From contig JAUWHV010000127.1 in assembly GCA_030605675.1 (NCBI GenBank), positions 1 to 12,401 of the forward strand: a stretch of DNA of 12,401 nt, given 5' to 3'. The notes beneath the pieces are model-generated. The model worked only from the letters and a program-made list of their open reading frames with translations. It did not search any database and was not told the DNA's origin. The position numbers and the translations under genes were made by a program. The DNA is from Deltaproteobacteria bacterium (GTDB lineage Bacteria > Desulfobacterota > Dissulfuribacteria > Dissulfuribacterales > UBA3076). Each line of letters starts with the position of its first letter. The first letter of the stretch is position 1. Of the stretch, positions 1-6,018 are shown in pieces.

Positions 1-39
1 AAAGTGGAAAAGCGGATTGGAAAATGGGTCGCAGAGTAA
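1..39 (+). CDS. Probable C-terminal tail of an unidentified gene (partial)
   Basis: The first 12 codons read KVEKRIGKWVAE and end with TAA at 37-39. The peptide is charged and plausible as a protein C-terminus, and nothing else explains the first 40 bases. Too little remains to name a family. It could be a chance open frame; the call rests only on composition and on ending just before the hairpin at 71-108. Confidence 0.3.
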   Translation, partial: KVEKRIGKWVAE

Positions 40-70
40 TTTGGCAAACGCTGCGGAAGAAGACGGCTTT

Positions 71-108
71 CCTGCCTGCCCGCTCGCCAAGCTTGCAAGG
101 CAGGCAGG
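71..108. repeat. GC-rich inverted repeat (CCTGCCTGCC / GGCAGGCAGG)
   Basis: Perfect 10-bp arms at 71-80 and 99-108 enclose an 18-base loop. No T-run follows on either strand, so it is not a standard intrinsic terminator. The same 10-mer GGCAGGCAGG recurs at 7887-7896 beside another short palindrome, suggesting a dispersed palindromic repeat family that sits between genes. Confidence 0.6.
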
Positions 109-159
109 AATGGAGAAAACATCAGGGGAACGATTTGAGAAGGCTCATATGGATTCTAA

Positions 160-206
160 TTGACAACAAAGGAAAAGGATGATTATATGTAACTATATTA
201 TGTAGT
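160..206 (+). promoter_or_regulatory. Promoter and probable autoregulatory operator of the toxin-antitoxin pair
   Basis: A perfect -35 TTGACA (160-165) is followed after 18 bases by TATATG (184-189), a fair -10. Just downstream is the imperfect palindrome ACTATATTATGTAGT (192-206), with one mismatched pair around its centre. It lies between the -10 and the Shine-Dalgarno AAGGAG (211-217 region). Phd/YefM antitoxins, usually with their toxin, repress their own operon by binding such palindromes. The role here is inferred from position and symmetry. Confidence 0.5.
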
Positions 207-221
207 CACAAAGGAGATGTC

Positions 222-455
222 ATGATCCAGACCAATGTCAGGGAAGCAAAGGCCAAATTGTCCTCTTATCTTTCGCAGGTCGAACAAGGAGAAGAGATTA
301 TGATTGTGCGAAGGGGTAAACCGGTGGCCATACTGAAAGCAGTTGAGCAAATAGCCCACTTACCCAGCATGAAGGCCTTCCGTGAGAAGATGCGCGTGAA
401 AGGGCTCTCAGTTTCTGAGACTATTATCAGAATGCGGGAGGAGTCCAGATATTGA
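222..455 (+). CDS. Type II antitoxin, Phd/YefM family
   Basis: 77 residues, typical for the family. Residues 1-45 form the Phd/YefM DNA-binding fold: a MIQTNVREAKAKLSSYLSQV start, then an EIMIVRRGKPVAIL strand segment. The C-terminal part (about 46-77) would be the toxin-binding arm, flexible until it wraps the PIN toxin. The ATG at 222 is preceded by a strong AAGGAGAT. It probably neutralises the toxin encoded next by occupying its active site, and represses the operon through the palindrome at 192-206. Its TGA overlaps the TTG start of the toxin by four bases, so the two are translationally coupled. The family call is confident. The subtype name (VapB versus Phd) is a matter of usage, because Phd/YefM-fold antitoxins often pair with PIN toxins. 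Confidence 0.9.
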   Translation: MIQTNVREAKAKLSSYLSQVEQGEEIMIVRRGKPVAILKAVEQIAHLPSMKAFREKMRVKGLSVSETIIRMREESRY

Positions 456-883
456 CAGACATCCATTACGTCGACACATCCTACTTGGCACCGTATTACC
501 TGCCCGAAGCAAACAGCGACGTTGTGGAAAGTAAGTTGATCAGGCTTCCTGTAGGATCCTTGGTAATCAGTCCCCTTGTTCGATCAGAATTCGCTTCGCT
601 TCTATGCAGAAAATTCAGGACCAAGGAAATGGACCCAGCAGATGCCCGACGAACAATGACAGCCCTGGACAAACACTTGACCGCAGGGGTTCTGCGTATG
701 GTATCAGTAGGCTCCGGCGATTTTGAACGGGCAACGGAATGGATTATGGCCATGAAACATCCCTTGAGGGCCCCTGATGCCCTGCACCTTGCTATTGCAA
801 CTCGAGAGGATGCCTTTTTTTGGACCTTGGACAAAGCCCTTGCCCGTGCCGCTAAGTGGGTTGGTCTTAAGACACGCAAATGA
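452..883 (+). CDS. vapC: PIN-domain toxin ribonuclease (VapC type)
   Basis: A 143-residue single PIN domain, close to the usual VapC length. The metal-binding acidic residues are all present: D8 in HYVDTSYL, E46 in VRSEFASLL, D109 in RAPDALHLA and D127 in WTLDKALA. VapC toxins are Mg-dependent endoribonucleases, usually cutting tRNAs or rRNA loops; the substrate here cannot be read from sequence. The likely start is TTG at 452, overlapping the antitoxin stop (TTGA). It gives the normal PIN start, with the first aspartate at residue 8, and fits translational coupling that keeps toxin output below antitoxin. The gene appears intact. Confidence 0.9.
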   Translation: MTDIHYVDTSYLAPYYLPEANSDVVESKLIRLPVGSLVISPLVRSEFASLLCRKFRTKEMDPADARRTMTALDKHLTAGVLRMVSVGSGDFERATEWIMAMKHPLRAPDALHLAIATREDAFFWTLDKALARAAKWVGLKTRK

Positions 884-1149
884 AGTGAAAAGCCCTTTTA
901 ATGGCCTCATGAGTTTTGCAATTATCAGGTCTTGGACGAATCGATTTTGTTTGATGCCTTTGAGTCGAAGAAGATTAAGACGGAATTTTACGAGGCTGAA
1001 TTTGAATTGTAGATTTGAGAAAATGCCCCAACCTTCGAAACGCCGGCAATGGAGAACATGTCCAAGCCCTATGTAGCCCACCAGATGATCCAATACGGAT
1101 TTGCCAGGCTGACAATAGCCCCTGTGGCAACAGGCAACGGCCAAGAGGC
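884..1149. other. Gap between toxin and NYN gene; decayed coding-like DNA
   Basis: No complete gene is supported. A + strand frame opens after a TAA at 899-901 and runs 36 codons to TAG at 1010-1012. Its end (SKKIKTEFYEAEFEL) looks like a real acidic C-terminus, but there is no start codon and no ribosome site, so it may be the remnant of a lost gene. A long - strand frame across the same DNA (704-1153) mostly mirrors the toxin gene and is not credible. A weak stem, CCTGT/ACAGG (about 1120-1134), lies past the NYN stop but lacks a T-run. Confidence 0.4.
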
Positions 1150-1935
1150 TCATCTCACTTCCGGATCAAACTCGGTAGCATTAACCGCTTTTACCTTGCC
1201 ATCACTACGTTCAACAAGTTCAAACTCAATAATCTTCTGCTTGGTTTTTAATTCAGCAAAGGACTGATCGGTCACAACACGTCCGTCTCTGTGTCTAAAA
1301 TCGCTGATATGGCAAAAGACATCGTCACGTACATCCAGCACACCAAGACCGGTTCGCACAGCCAAAAATGCAAACCCTTTCTCCTCGTTAAAGACATGCA
1401 TTATGCCTCGAATACGCGACGAATTGTTCATGGACGGCAAGATTTCAGGAACAAGGTATCCTGAAAAGTGGTTATCAACTTCACACCGGAGAATTTCACT
1501 CGTGTTGGAGAAAGAGAGGAGATCTACTCGCTTTCCTCTGTTCTGAATTGCCCGGACAAGCCTGAAAAAATCACCATCACCGCTGCCTATAAGTATGTAA
1601 TCCAGGTTATCTGCCTGCAATAATGCGTCTATTGCAAGATCAAGGTCAGCATTTGCTTTGGTAATAATATCCCCTTCAGAATTTCTATAGCGCTGAACTC
1701 TCTTTAGAACTAAGTGGAAACTCTCACGTCTGACCGCTTCTCGATACTCTTGTTTTTTCCTCTTATAGTCGATATCCTTTTCTTCCCGTTCCAAATCGAT
1801 TGCCATATAGGCATTTGCCCTTAGTACCGTGGCTCCTTGAGCCTCTACCAACTCTCTAACAACGCGGTATCGAATTCCCCAGCCTCCGCATCGTACCAGA
1901 TTTTCAATATCCAAAAAAATCCCTGCTTTAAGCAT
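1150..1935 (-). CDS. NYN-domain (LabA/DUF88-like) protein with C-terminal cold-shock-like domain
   Basis: 261 residues. Residues 1-160 form a NYN/PIN-like nuclease domain: D9 in GIFLDIEN, D97 and D99 in NADLDLAID, and D120 and D122 in IGSGDGDFF are the usual acidic metal site. Residues about 174-255 resemble a cold-shock (OB-fold) domain: GIMHVFNEEKGFAF carries an RNP1-like KGFAF (186-190), DDVFCHI (204-210) resembles RNP2, and the VKAVNAT ending matches the KGPAAxNV end of Csp proteins. The combination suggests an RNA-binding, possibly RNA-cleaving soluble protein; the target is unknown. The ATG at 1935 follows AAAGGTGA. It is transcribed alone, towards the toxin-antitoxin pair. The NYN call is firm; the OB-fold call rests on motif order and spacing. 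Confidence 0.85.
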   Translation of the reverse strand: MLKAGIFLDIENLVRCGGWGIRYRVVRELVEAQGATVLRANAYMAIDLEREEKDIDYKRKKQEYREAVRRESFHLVLKRVQRYRNSEGDIITKANADLDLAIDALLQADNLDYILIGSGDGDFFRLVRAIQNRGKRVDLLSFSNTSEILRCEVDNHFSGYLVPEILPSMNNSSRIRGIMHVFNEEKGFAFLAVRTGLGVLDVRDDVFCHISDFRHRDGRVVTDQSFAELKTKQKIIEFELVERSDGKVKAVNATEFDPEVR

Positions 1936-2040
1936 ATGTCACCTTTAAATAAAAATTTGTAAAAAAATATTGTTCCCATAGTCTCCCAGATAAGTACTCT
2001 GGCCCCTAAATCCTCAAGACATCAAAAAAACATGTTTCTT

Positions 2041-2183
2041 AAATGGAAATTCCTATACTATCATATGAACTTAGCGCCCTCAGGGCGGACTTCTCTGACA
2101 GGATGAACAAGATTTACAGGATTTTCATTTATCCTGCTTATCCTGTTGATCCTGTCAAAAAAATGGAAATTCCTATACTATCA
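2041..2183. repeat. 23-bp direct repeats flanking a compound hairpin
   Basis: Two identical 23-bp copies beginning AAATGGAAATTCC occur at 2041-2063 and 2161-2183, exactly 120 bp apart. Between them are a small hairpin, CGCCC-TCA-GGGCG (2075-2087), and a long inverted repeat whose arms 2097-2122 and 2131-2156 match at 21 of 26 positions around an 8-base loop. Those arms carry the GACAGGAT / ATCCTGTC words that I remember as dispersed repeats in Desulfobacterota genomes. The flanking copies are longer than typical target-site duplications, so they may belong to the repeat unit rather than mark its insertion. Confidence 0.7.
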
Positions 2184-2194
2184 AGTTAACATAT

Positions 2195-2274
2195 TAGATT
2201 CAGGAATTGAGAGATTCAAGGATTTTTAGACTACTATCCAAAAAAAGCGTTTAATTCCTCAATCCCTAATTGAA
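2195..2274. repeat. Collapsed inverted octamer repeat, same family as the 12.2-kb array
   Basis: The left arm (2195-2226) reads in 8-base steps as TAGATTCA / GGAATTGA / GAGATTCA / AGGATTTT. The right arm (2251-2274), on the opposite strand, reads TTCAATTA / GGGATTGA / GGAATTAA. Both are degenerate copies of the GGGATTGA/GGAATTGA octamer flanking the gene at 11842-12216, in the same inverted arrangement. Only 24 bp separates the arms and there is no gene between them, so this looks like a scar or gene-less form of that element. Confidence 0.55.
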
Positions 2275-2290
2275 AAATCAAAATCAATAT

Positions 2291-2487
2291 AGTAACTATT
2301 CAGGTTGAAGGTTGTAGGCTGAAGGCTGAAGGATTTCAACCATCTCGCAATGATCGAACAGAGATGAACTATCTAAACCAATACTGCAATCTCGTCAGCC
2401 AACTCAAATGCCCGCAGTTTTGTGTGATCACGCACGATTTGTCCCTATTAGCCTTCTACCTTCAGTCTATTCACCTGAATAGTTACT
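2291..2487. mobile_element. 197-bp inverted-repeat (MITE-like) element with four-helix-bundle remnant
   Basis: Perfect 15-bp terminal inverted repeats, AGTAACTATTCAGGT at 2291-2305 and its complement at 2473-2487, bound the element. Just inside the left end are heptamers of type TTGAAGG / TTGTAGG / CTGAAGG (about 2304-2332). Inside the right end are related heptamers in the opposite orientation (about 2452-2472). The interior holds the start of a four-helix-bundle coding sequence on the - strand. There is no transposase, so movement, if any, would depend on something elsewhere. The exact ends beyond the 15-bp repeats are uncertain: ATAT-rich bases flank both sides. Confidence 0.6.
2373..2435 (-). 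pseudogene. N-terminal remnant of a four-helix-bundle (23S IVS-type) protein
   Basis: Read from GTG at 2435, the - strand encodes RDHTKLRAFELADEIAVLV after the initial Val, then TAG at 2373-2375. This matches my memory of the usual first helix of TIGR02436 proteins (D-H-x-K-L-x-A-F-x-L-A-D-x-L-A-x-L-V-Y). Intact members run to about 120 residues; helices 2-4, with the NIAEG motif, are absent here. It lies wholly within the 197-bp inverted-repeat element and is probably an internally deleted copy. Recognition is from memory of the family, not a search. Confidence 0.6.
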
Positions 2488-2544
2488 CAATATATTACTT
2501 ATACTTGACTGCTTGAAGCTTAACGCAGCCGCTATTTAATCATC

Positions 2545-4023
2545 ATGACTATAAAAATCTACAATACATTTACCCGGAAGAAAGAGGCCTTTGAGCCCCT
2601 GACACCAGGATATGTGCGCATGTATGTATGCGGCATAACGGCTTATGACCGCTGTCACATTGGGCATGCCCGCTCAGCGATAGTCTTTGACGCAGTAGTC
2701 CGACACCTGAGACACAGAGGATTTGAAGTTAATTTTATAAGGAATTTCACTGACATAGATGACAAGATCATCAACAGGGCCATTGAGGAAGGAATTTCCA
2801 CTGAGGCCCTTGCAGAAAGGGAGATAAAGCACTTCTACCAGGACATGGACGCACTGGGTGTGCTCCGTGCTACTATAGAACCGAGGGCAACAGAGCACAT
2901 TCAGGAAATTATTGAACTCATAGAGATATTGATAGATAAAGGCCATGCTTATACTTCAGGAGGTGATGTCTACTTCTCTGTGCGCAGCTTCCCCGGCTAC
3001 GGAACCCTATCCGGAAGAAATGTAGAAGAAATGCGGGCCGGAGCCAGGATAGCCGTAGGAGAACAGAAACAAGATACTATGGATTTTGCCCTATGGAAAG
3101 CTGAAAAACCCGGTGAGCCCAAATGGGACAGTCCATGGGGACCAGGCAGGCCAGGATGGCATATAGAATGCTCAGCCATGAGCATGAAGTACCTGGGACC
3201 GACTCTGGACATTCATGGCGGCGGTCTGGATCTTATATTCCCACACCACGAAAACGAGCGTGCCCAATCCGAGGCGGCAACAGGAAAGACCTATGTCCGT
3301 TTCTGGATGCACAATGGCTTTGTAACGATCCTCAGCGAGAAGATGTCAAAGTCCCTTGGCAATTTTGTAACCATCCAGGAGATCCTGGGAAAATATCATC
3401 CGGAGGTCCTGAGGCTCTTCCTCCTGTCCAAGCATTACCGCAGCCCCCTTGATTACAGCCCTGATGCCCTGACCGAAACGACCTCTGCCCTTGATCGATG
3501 CTATACAGCCCTTTCCGAGGCAAGGCATCTGGCGGAAAAACCAATGAAAAAACAACGGCCCATCACTGATGATGCCGGGGAAACAATAGATACACTTAAT
3601 CATCTGAAAGATCGATTTGACCAGGCCATGGATGATGATTTCAACACCGCTCAGGCCCTTGGGCACCTCTTTGATGGTGTTAGGGCCTTAAATCGCCTTG
3701 GCCAGGAAGCCGAAAAGAGGCCCTCGGCCCTTTACATAGAACCTTTGAAATTCGGAGCAGATGCAATCCAGAGTGCCGCCAGGGTGCTGGGGTTGCTCAA
3801 TCAAGACCAGGATGCATATCTTAGAAAGAGGAATCTTGAGGCACTGGGCCTTCTTGATATAATAGAGGCCGATGTGTTAAAAGTTATTAAGGAACGGACC
3901 AGGGCCAGAGAGGAAAAAGATTGGGCTAGTGCAGACAGGATCAGGGATGAACTCGAAGCCAAGGGGATAACTCTTCAGGACGGACCCGAAGGGACCACCT
4001 GGACAATGAAGCCAGGGCACTAA
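2545..4023 (+). CDS. cysS: Cysteinyl-tRNA synthetase
   Basis: 492 residues, full length for class I CysRS. It charges tRNA-Cys with cysteine using ATP, in the cytosol. Visible signatures: HIGH at 38-41; the four zinc ligands C29 (MYVCGIT), C209 (WHIECSAM), H234 and E238 (FPHHENE), at positions that agree within a residue with the E. coli enzyme; and KMSKS at 266-270. The C-terminal helical anticodon-binding region ends in the typical RDELEAKGI...DGPEGTTW. The ATG at 2545 puts the N-terminus in register with the family, although no Shine-Dalgarno is visible just upstream. A TATACT at 2500-2505, just beyond the repeat element, could serve as a -10 but has no good -35. The histidine kinase starts 28 bases after its stop, so co-transcription is likely. 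Confidence 0.97.
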   Translation: MTIKIYNTFTRKKEAFEPLTPGYVRMYVCGITAYDRCHIGHARSAIVFDAVVRHLRHRGFEVNFIRNFTDIDDKIINRAIEEGISTEALAEREIKHFYQDMDALGVLRATIEPRATEHIQEIIELIEILIDKGHAYTSGGDVYFSVRSFPGYGTLSGRNVEEMRAGARIAVGEQKQDTMDFALWKAEKPGEPKWDSPWGPGRPGWHIECSAMSMKYLGPTLDIHGGGLDLIFPHHENERAQSEAATGKTYVRFWMHNGFVTILSEKMSKSLGNFVTIQEILGKYHPEVLRLFLLSKHYRSPLDYSPDALTETTSALDRCYTALSEARHLAEKPMKKQRPITDDAGETIDTLNHLKDRFDQAMDDDFNTAQALGHLFDGVRALNRLGQEAEKRPSALYIEPLKFGADAIQSAARVLGLLNQDQDAYLRKRNLEALGLLDIIEADVLKVIKERTRAREEKDWASADRIRDELEAKGITLQDGPEGTTWTMKPGH

Positions 4024-4051
4024 ATTTTTCCATTTTTAAGAAAGACTGCCG

Positions 4052-5311
4052 ATGTTACGGGATAAAAAATATATCTCAATAGATTTCAGCGAAACCGATT
4101 TGATAGAAAGAAACAAGGAGCTTTCTGTCATATTGGACATCAGCAATTTTCTGGCGTCGTCGCTGAAAATCGATGATGTTTTGAATGGGGCGGCATTTAA
4201 GATGCTCGAACATTTCAAATTTGATGCCTGCAGGATCTACTTGATGGACAAGAGTGGCCGGCACTTAAACCTGGCGGCGTTCCGGGGAACCGACCCGGGA
4301 GGTCTTGAACATGTTGGGATAACAGAAGGTTTCACAGGAAAGGCCGCCAGGACACGTTCTTTCATCGCTCAACACGTTTCTGAGCTTGAGGACAAGGAAA
4401 GGGCCGCCCTACTCGCAAGTAAGGGTTTCAAGATCATCATATGCGTTCCCCTCATTGCCGCCGGTGAGGTTGTGGGTGTTATGAACCTGGCGTCCGGTAA
4501 GCTGATTAAGCTTGATCAAGAAATGATAGACCTTCTTGAGGTAATAGGAAATCAAATATCAGTAGCAATAAAAAACGCAGGGCTTTATGAAAATATTCTA
4601 AAAAAGAAAGATGACCTACTTGAGAAAAAAAACATGATCGAGTTTTTCGCTTACTCGACCTCCCATGATCTCAAAGGCCCTGCTGTAGCAATCCATGGAA
4701 TCTCCAAGCTCCTCAATAAGAAATATTGTCACATTTTGAATGATAAGGGCAGAGATTATTGCGCGATGATTTTAAAGGAATCCGAACAGATAGTAGCCCT
4801 TGTTGAAAAAATAAATGTATATATACAGGCAAAGGTTGCGCCTTTAAATATTGAAGATCTCAGAATTAGGGGGATATTAAATGAGTTAAAGCAGGAAATT
4901 TCGTCTGTTTTGGAAAGCCGCCATATTAATTGGGCGGAGCCTAAAGAAGATCATATAATCAGGGCGGACAGGCTTTCAATCACCAGGGTCCTGCGCAATC
5001 TTGTTGACAATGCGCTCAAGTACGGCGGAGATAACTTAAGCGAAATCACGATCGGCTACAGAGAAGATGAAGACTTTCATATCCTTTCAGTGGGGGATGA
5101 TGGTGTTGGAATTAAAAAGGACCAATATGAGAAGATTTTCCGGGTCTTTCAGCGGGAGGAGACGTCCAAAGGGGTCGCAGGTGCTGGTTTGGGCCTTGCC
5201 ATTGTGAAGGAGGTGGCGGAGAGGCATGGAGGAAAGGTCTGGGCAGAGCCGGGAGCAGAGAAAGGTACGACTTTTCACTTTGCGATATCAAAGAAGCTGC
5301 ATGGGAAATAA
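4052..5311 (+). CDS. Soluble GAF-domain sensor histidine kinase
   Basis: 419 residues with no membrane segment or signal peptide, so a cytosolic sensor. Residues about 25-178 form a GAF domain (ELSVILDISNFLASSL ... CVPLIAAGEVVGVMNLAS). A short coiled linker (about 179-196) leads to the phosphoacceptor H205 in STSHDLKGP. The ATP-binding domain has an N-box, RVLRNLVDNALKYGG (N316, N320), a G1 box, VGDDGVGI, an F-box, IFRVFQR, and a G2 box, GAGLGLAI. It autophosphorylates H205 in response to an unknown ligand or redox cue. No response regulator is adjacent, so its partner is elsewhere. The start has only a weak AAGAAAG ribosome site. It is probably in an operon with cysS and the phosphoribosyltransferase, which starts 13 bases after its stop. 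Confidence 0.93.
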   Translation: MLRDKKYISIDFSETDLIERNKELSVILDISNFLASSLKIDDVLNGAAFKMLEHFKFDACRIYLMDKSGRHLNLAAFRGTDPGGLEHVGITEGFTGKAARTRSFIAQHVSELEDKERAALLASKGFKIIICVPLIAAGEVVGVMNLASGKLIKLDQEMIDLLEVIGNQISVAIKNAGLYENILKKKDDLLEKKNMIEFFAYSTSHDLKGPAVAIHGISKLLNKKYCHILNDKGRDYCAMILKESEQIVALVEKINVYIQAKVAPLNIEDLRIRGILNELKQEISSVLESRHINWAEPKEDHIIRADRLSITRVLRNLVDNALKYGGDNLSEITIGYREDEDFHILSVGDDGVGIKKDQYEKIFRVFQREETSKGVAGAGLGLAIVKEVAERHGGKVWAEPGAEKGTTFHFAISKKLHGK

Positions 5312-5324
5312 AAGGGAACTGCCC

Positions 5325-5963
5325 ATGGCCAAGCGTTTCAAGTGTGAGCTTATTTCCTGGGCCAGGACCTATGAATTAACCCGCCGCCTCAGTCTCAGAA
5401 TTCTGAAAACCGCCTTTCGGCCTGACCTCGTTGTGGCCATTGGCCGGGGAGGATACGTTCCCGCCCGCATTGTGTGCGACTTCTTAGAAATCAGTGACCT
5501 TACCGCTATAAAAATCGAACACTGGGGCATGGGAGCGCAAAAGCAGAATGCTGCGCTTCTTCGCTTCCCATTGAATATAGATGTCTCCGGTCAAAAAATC
5601 CTGGTTGTGGATGATGTCACTGACACCGGTGATACGCTCCGAATCGCCTCAACCTATCTCCTCCAACAACACCCGGCTGAGGTGCGAACGGCTGTGATCC
5701 AGCACAAGACCACCTCCGGTTTTATTCCGGATTATTACGGCCAGAGGATAGTCAAATGGCGCTGGATCATCTATCCATGGGCAGTAGTGGAGGACCTTAC
5801 AGGGTTTCTCAGACAGATGGATCCGGCACCTCAATCCTCTGATGAAGCAGCCAATCGCCTGATTGCCGACTACGGCCTTCAGCCTCCGCAGCGCCTTCTG
5901 GAATATGTCTGGTTCCTCGATGAAGGGAAAAACCCAAATCCATCAAGTGGACCTGTCACATAG
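5325..5963 (+). CDS. Phosphoribosyltransferase (COG2236-like, purine-salvage type)
   Basis: 212 residues from the ATG at 5325. This start is preferred over in-frame ATGs at 5226 and 5301 because it has AAGGGA (5312-5317) at proper spacing and lies just past the kinase stop, and because upstream residues overlap the kinase gene and are not family-like. The PRPP-binding loop LVVDDVTDTGDTL (93-105) is canonical, preceded by VVAIGRGGYVPARIV (about 36-50), which contributes the pyrophosphate loop. These proteins transfer the 5-phosphoribosyl group from PRPP to a base; the COG2236 branch is annotated as hypoxanthine/xanthine phosphoribosyltransferase. Base specificity cannot be read here. The tail after about residue 155 is typical of this bacterial/archaeal branch. 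Third gene of the cysS run. Confidence 0.88.
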   Translation: MAKRFKCELISWARTYELTRRLSLRILKTAFRPDLVVAIGRGGYVPARIVCDFLEISDLTAIKIEHWGMGAQKQNAALLRFPLNIDVSGQKILVVDDVTDTGDTLRIASTYLLQQHPAEVRTAVIQHKTTSGFIPDYYGQRIVKWRWIIYPWAVVEDLTGFLRQMDPAPQSSDEAANRLIADYGLQPPQRLLEYVWFLDEGKNPNPSSGPVT

Positions 5964-6018
5964 AGGAAGGCCGTCCCCTAAATATAACTCCATTACATGA
6001 CAACTCAACCGCCCGCTA
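5964..6018. other. Short convergent gap
   Basis: 55 bases separate the phosphoribosyltransferase stop from the DHQ synthase stop on the other strand. I see no good stem with a T-run on either strand, so how the two converging transcripts end is not evident. Confidence 0.5.

Larger units (their letters stand above)
1936..2544. other. 609-bp repeat-rich intergenic region
   Basis: This gap between the divergent NYN gene and cysS has no complete gene. It contains, in order, an AT-rich NYN leader, a 23-bp direct repeat flanking a compound hairpin (2041-2183), a collapsed inverted octamer repeat (2195-2274), a 197-bp inverted-repeat element with a broken four-helix-bundle reading frame (2291-2487), and a short cysS leader. 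It has clearly accumulated several repeat families and probably separated cysS from its ancestral upstream neighbour. Confidence 0.7.

Noticed and set aside
704..1153. 149-codon - strand open frame across the PIN toxin and the following gap
   Set aside because: Most of it mirrors the toxin gene, with no ribosome site and no recognisable domain.
2097..2156. Intrinsic terminator from the long inverted repeat
   Set aside because: The + strand is followed by A residues, not T, and the - strand side has no T-run; the arms also carry five mismatches.
2505..2538. cysS promoter with -35 TTGACT and -10 TATTTA
   Set aside because: The 22-base spacer is too long; TATACT at 2500-2505 is a better -10 but has no matching -35.
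5226..5324. Longer N-terminus for the phosphoribosyltransferase
   Set aside because: The extra 33 residues overlap the kinase gene in another frame, look unlike the family, and the ATG at 5325 has the better ribosome site.
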